A DNA stretch of 24,721 nt from Bacillota bacterium (GTDB lineage: Bacteria; Bacillota; Limnochordia; Darwinibacteriales; DTU012), in assembly GCA_012521805.1 (NCBI GenBank), contig JAAYLQ010000117.1, positions 1 to 24,721 of the forward strand, given 5' to 3'. The position numbers and the translations under genes are program-made. Position 1 is the stretch's first letter. Each line of letters opens with the position of its first letter. Under the pieces are notes generated by a model. The model did no database searches and had not been told where the DNA came from. It saw only the letters and a list, made by a program, of their open reading frames with translations. This document shows positions 23,424-24,721 of the stretch, piece by piece.

Positions 23424-24304
23424 GATCCTTTCACCTCCCGCTTCAGCATCGGAAAGCCAAGCTGCTCCCGTTCAGCAAGATAGCGCTGGGCCGCTAGGCG
23501 TGCAAGCGCCCGCACTCGTCCAATATATCCTGTTCGCTCAGTGACACTGATAGCATTTCTAGCATCAAGTAAGTTAAAAACATGAGAACACTTTAGTACA
23601 TAATCATAGCCGGGCAACACCAACCCTAATTCGATCAGGCGCTTGGCTTCAGCTTCATACATATCAAATAAAGTAAACAAACCTTCAGCATCTGAGTAAT
23701 CAAAATTATATTTGGAAAACTCCACTTCGTTTTGGTGAAAGACATCACCATAAGTAACACCATTAACCCACTCAAGATCAAAGATACTGTCCACACCTTG
23801 AATAAACATTGCCAGTCTTTCAAGACCGTATGTAATTTCAGCACACACCGGCTTAACATCAATACTTCCTACCTGCTGAAAATAGGTAAATTGGGTAATT
23901 TCCATGCCATCAAGCCAAACTTCCCAGCCTAAACCCCATGCCCCAAGGGTAGGCGATTCCCAATCATCTTCGACAAACCGGACATCATGATTGCGCAGCT
24001 GAATTCCCAGAGCTTCTAGACTGTTCAAATAGAGTTCCTGAACGTTGTCAGGAGATGGTTTAAGAATCACCTGAAACTGGTAATAATGCTGCACCCGATT
24101 GGGATTTTCGCCGTAGCGGCCATCGGCAGGACGCCGACAGGGCTGAACATACGCAACATTCCACGGCTCAGGTCCCAATGCCTTTAGGAAAGTTGCAGGA
24201 GCCATAGTTCCTGCCCCAACCTCAATATCATAAGGTTGATAGATAATGCAGTTTTGCTTGCTCCAATATTCCTGCAGTTTAAGAATAATTTCTTGAAAAT
24301 TCAT
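23420..24304 (-). CDS. glyQ: Glycine-tRNA ligase alpha subunit
   Basis: Class II catalytic subunit of glycyl-tRNA synthetase: charges tRNA-Gly with glycine using ATP. 294 residues, normal length. Visible landmarks: FQEIILKLQEYWSKQNC at the N-terminus, the motif GAGTMAPATFLKALGPEPW, the motif 2-type RRPADGRYGENPNR, and TYGLERLAMFIQGVDSIFDL. I use the ATG at 24304 with GGGTG 7 nt upstream; a GTG directly before it (24307) would add one residue. First gene of glyQ-glyS, 26 bp after the T-box terminator. Confidence 0.98.
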   Translation of the reverse strand: MNFQEIILKLQEYWSKQNCIIYQPYDIEVGAGTMAPATFLKALGPEPWNVAYVQPCRRPADGRYGENPNRVQHYYQFQVILKPSPDNVQELYLNSLEALGIQLRNHDVRFVEDDWESPTLGAWGLGWEVWLDGMEITQFTYFQQVGSIDVKPVCAEITYGLERLAMFIQGVDSIFDLEWVNGVTYGDVFHQNEVEFSKYNFDYSDAEGLFTLFDMYEAEAKRLIELGLVLPGYDYVLKCSHVFNLLDARNAISVTERTGYIGRVRALARLAAQRYLAEREQLGFPMLKREVKGS

Positions 24305-24330
24305 CACTTTTCACCCTCTCGAGCTAAATC

Positions 24331-24375
24331 AAAAATAAAAATAAACCTTTGTCCACACTCAGGGACGAAAGGTTT
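24331..24375 (-). terminator. T-box regulated terminator
   Basis: Minus-strand arms AAACCTTTCGTCC (24363-24375) and GGACAAAGGTTT (24343-24354), with one bulged base and an 8-nt loop, are followed by ATTTTTATTTTT. It would be excluded when the T-box region forms the antiterminator with uncharged tRNA. Confidence 0.95.
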
Positions 24376-24546
24376 ACTTCCGCGGTTCCACCCTGGTTGA
24401 CCTTATCCTAAAAAATAAGATCCTCTTTCCAGAACCATAGCTCAAAAGCGCCTTCTCTGCATGATCACGCCCTAGCTCTCACCTACCCTAGGTTCTCTGT
24501 CCGCATCTGTGCAGATACTCCTCTTTCTCATCGCTGTTATGAAACT
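24331..24546 (-). promoter_or_regulatory. Glycine T-box leader of glyQS
   Basis: A tRNA-sensing leader RNA that allows read-through when uncharged tRNA-Gly accumulates. The minus strand has the T-box sequence AGGGTGGAACCGCG (24381-24394). Its UGGA places A opposite discriminator U73, which is the base expected for tRNA-Gly. In stem I, TCTGCA pairs with TGCAGA. The internal loop has AGGAGTA on the 5' side and GAAGGCG on the 3' side, with GGC (24450-24452) as the probable specifier pairing with the GCC anticodon. The 5' end is inferred from the promoter. Confidence 0.95.
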
Positions 24547-24552
24547 GCTCTC

Positions 24553-24581
24553 AATATAGCAAAATCTGTCAAAGCTGTCAA
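24553..24581 (-). promoter_or_regulatory. SigA-type promoter of the glyQS T-box operon
   Basis: Minus strand: consensus -35 TTGACA (24576-24581), 17-bp spacer, -10 TATATT (24553-24558). Predicted start about 24546. A second TTGACA within the spacer (24567-24572) is too close to the -10 to act with it. Confidence 0.93.
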
Positions 24582-24582
24582 G

Positions 24583-24721
24583 GTGTGCCGCAGGCGGCGT
24601 ACGCGTCAAGCTTTAGTAGGCGAGAGACCTCGCCACAATTGGTGTTCATAAAGCTGTGCTGAAGCCGCTGAGGTTCCGTAGAGCTATCACCCAGGGTTTC
24701 GTAGAGTACCCTAAGCTAGGC
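24583..24721 (+). mobile_element. Possible 5' end of a group II intron (runs off the window)
   Basis: No coding frame is convincing here. The plus strand begins GTGTG, matching the group II 5' splice consensus GUGYG. It is followed by a short hairpin (GCCG / CGGC), then ACGCGTCAAGC, then a 6-bp hairpin GGCGAG / CTCGCC with an AGAC loop. Further on, two similar segments occur, GGTTCCGTAGAG and GGTTTCGTAGAG. This order (GUGYG, short stem, GUCAAG-like strand, GAGAG-type hairpin) resembles domain I starts of bacterial group II introns that I remember. No reverse transcriptase or domain V can be seen, because they would lie to the right. An unrelated structured RNA is the main alternative. Confidence 0.4.

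Noticed and set aside
22879..23544. 221-residue plus-strand frame across the glyS/glyQ junction
   Set aside because: Antisense to two confidently identified genes; composition (Ser, Arg, Ala rich) is that of a reverse-frame shadow.
1..24721. CRISPR array or defence island
   Set aside because: No regularly spaced direct repeats of 20-40 bp and no cas, restriction or toxin genes were seen.
1..24721. Frequent GCAGCTGC/CTGCAG words across the window
   Set aside because: They fall mostly in coding DNA at Ala/Ala, Gln/Leu codons and show no regular spacing or strand bias that I could see; no count against expectation was possible.

Overview
The window reads as a chromosomal backbone segment of a low-to-mid GC Bacillota (Firmicutes) bacterium. 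Every convincing protein gene, the tRNA and the RNase P RNA lie on the minus strand, so the segment reads right to left. The evidence for Bacillota is the gene order (dcw start, macromolecular synthesis operon, glyQS with a T-box leader), strong AGGAGG-type ribosome binding sites, and frequent GTG/TTG starts. A secreted protein that looks like an outer-membrane beta-barrel (12233-13843) suggests one of the diderm Bacillota lineages. Limnochordia-like is my best guess, but that is an inference, not a sequence match.

Layout in transcription order. Right edge: a structured, apparently non-coding stretch (24583-24721) that may be the 5' end of a plus-strand group II intron. It abuts the promoter of a glycine T-box leader (24331-24546), which controls glyQ-glyS. 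Next comes ppdK, closed by two hairpins, then dgt-dnaG-rpoD, the classical macromolecular synthesis block. A tRNA-Ile2 (CAU) gene follows with a perfect-consensus promoter and its own terminator, then about 480 bp with no convincing gene, then the putative porin with a strong terminator.

Below that is a CPBP-family membrane protein that has lost most of its catalytic motif residues, followed 26 bp later by formate-tetrahydrofolate ligase (fhs) with a terminator. A LacI-type regulator then leads an operon with two overlapping or abutting half-transporter genes, forming a heterodimeric ABC exporter with one consensus and one degenerate ATP site. After that come a Nif3-family protein, a 61-residue DksA/TraR-type zinc finger, and type A rnpB with promoter and terminator. 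The window ends in the start of the division and cell wall cluster: mraZ (with a four-repeat MraZ operator), rsmH, ftsL and a class B penicillin-binding protein cut by the left edge.

Most of the content is housekeeping: translation and tRNA charging, replication priming, transcription initiation, nucleotide and one-carbon metabolism, and septal peptidoglycan synthesis. The accessory-looking part is about 4815-14345 (exporter plus LacI regulator, degenerate CPBP protein, porin, orphan intergenic DNA). I found no CRISPR array, no transposase gene and no clear defence system. The most unusual items are the porin-like protein, the degenerate CPBP protein, the LacI regulator without a standard hinge helix, and the possible intron at the right edge.
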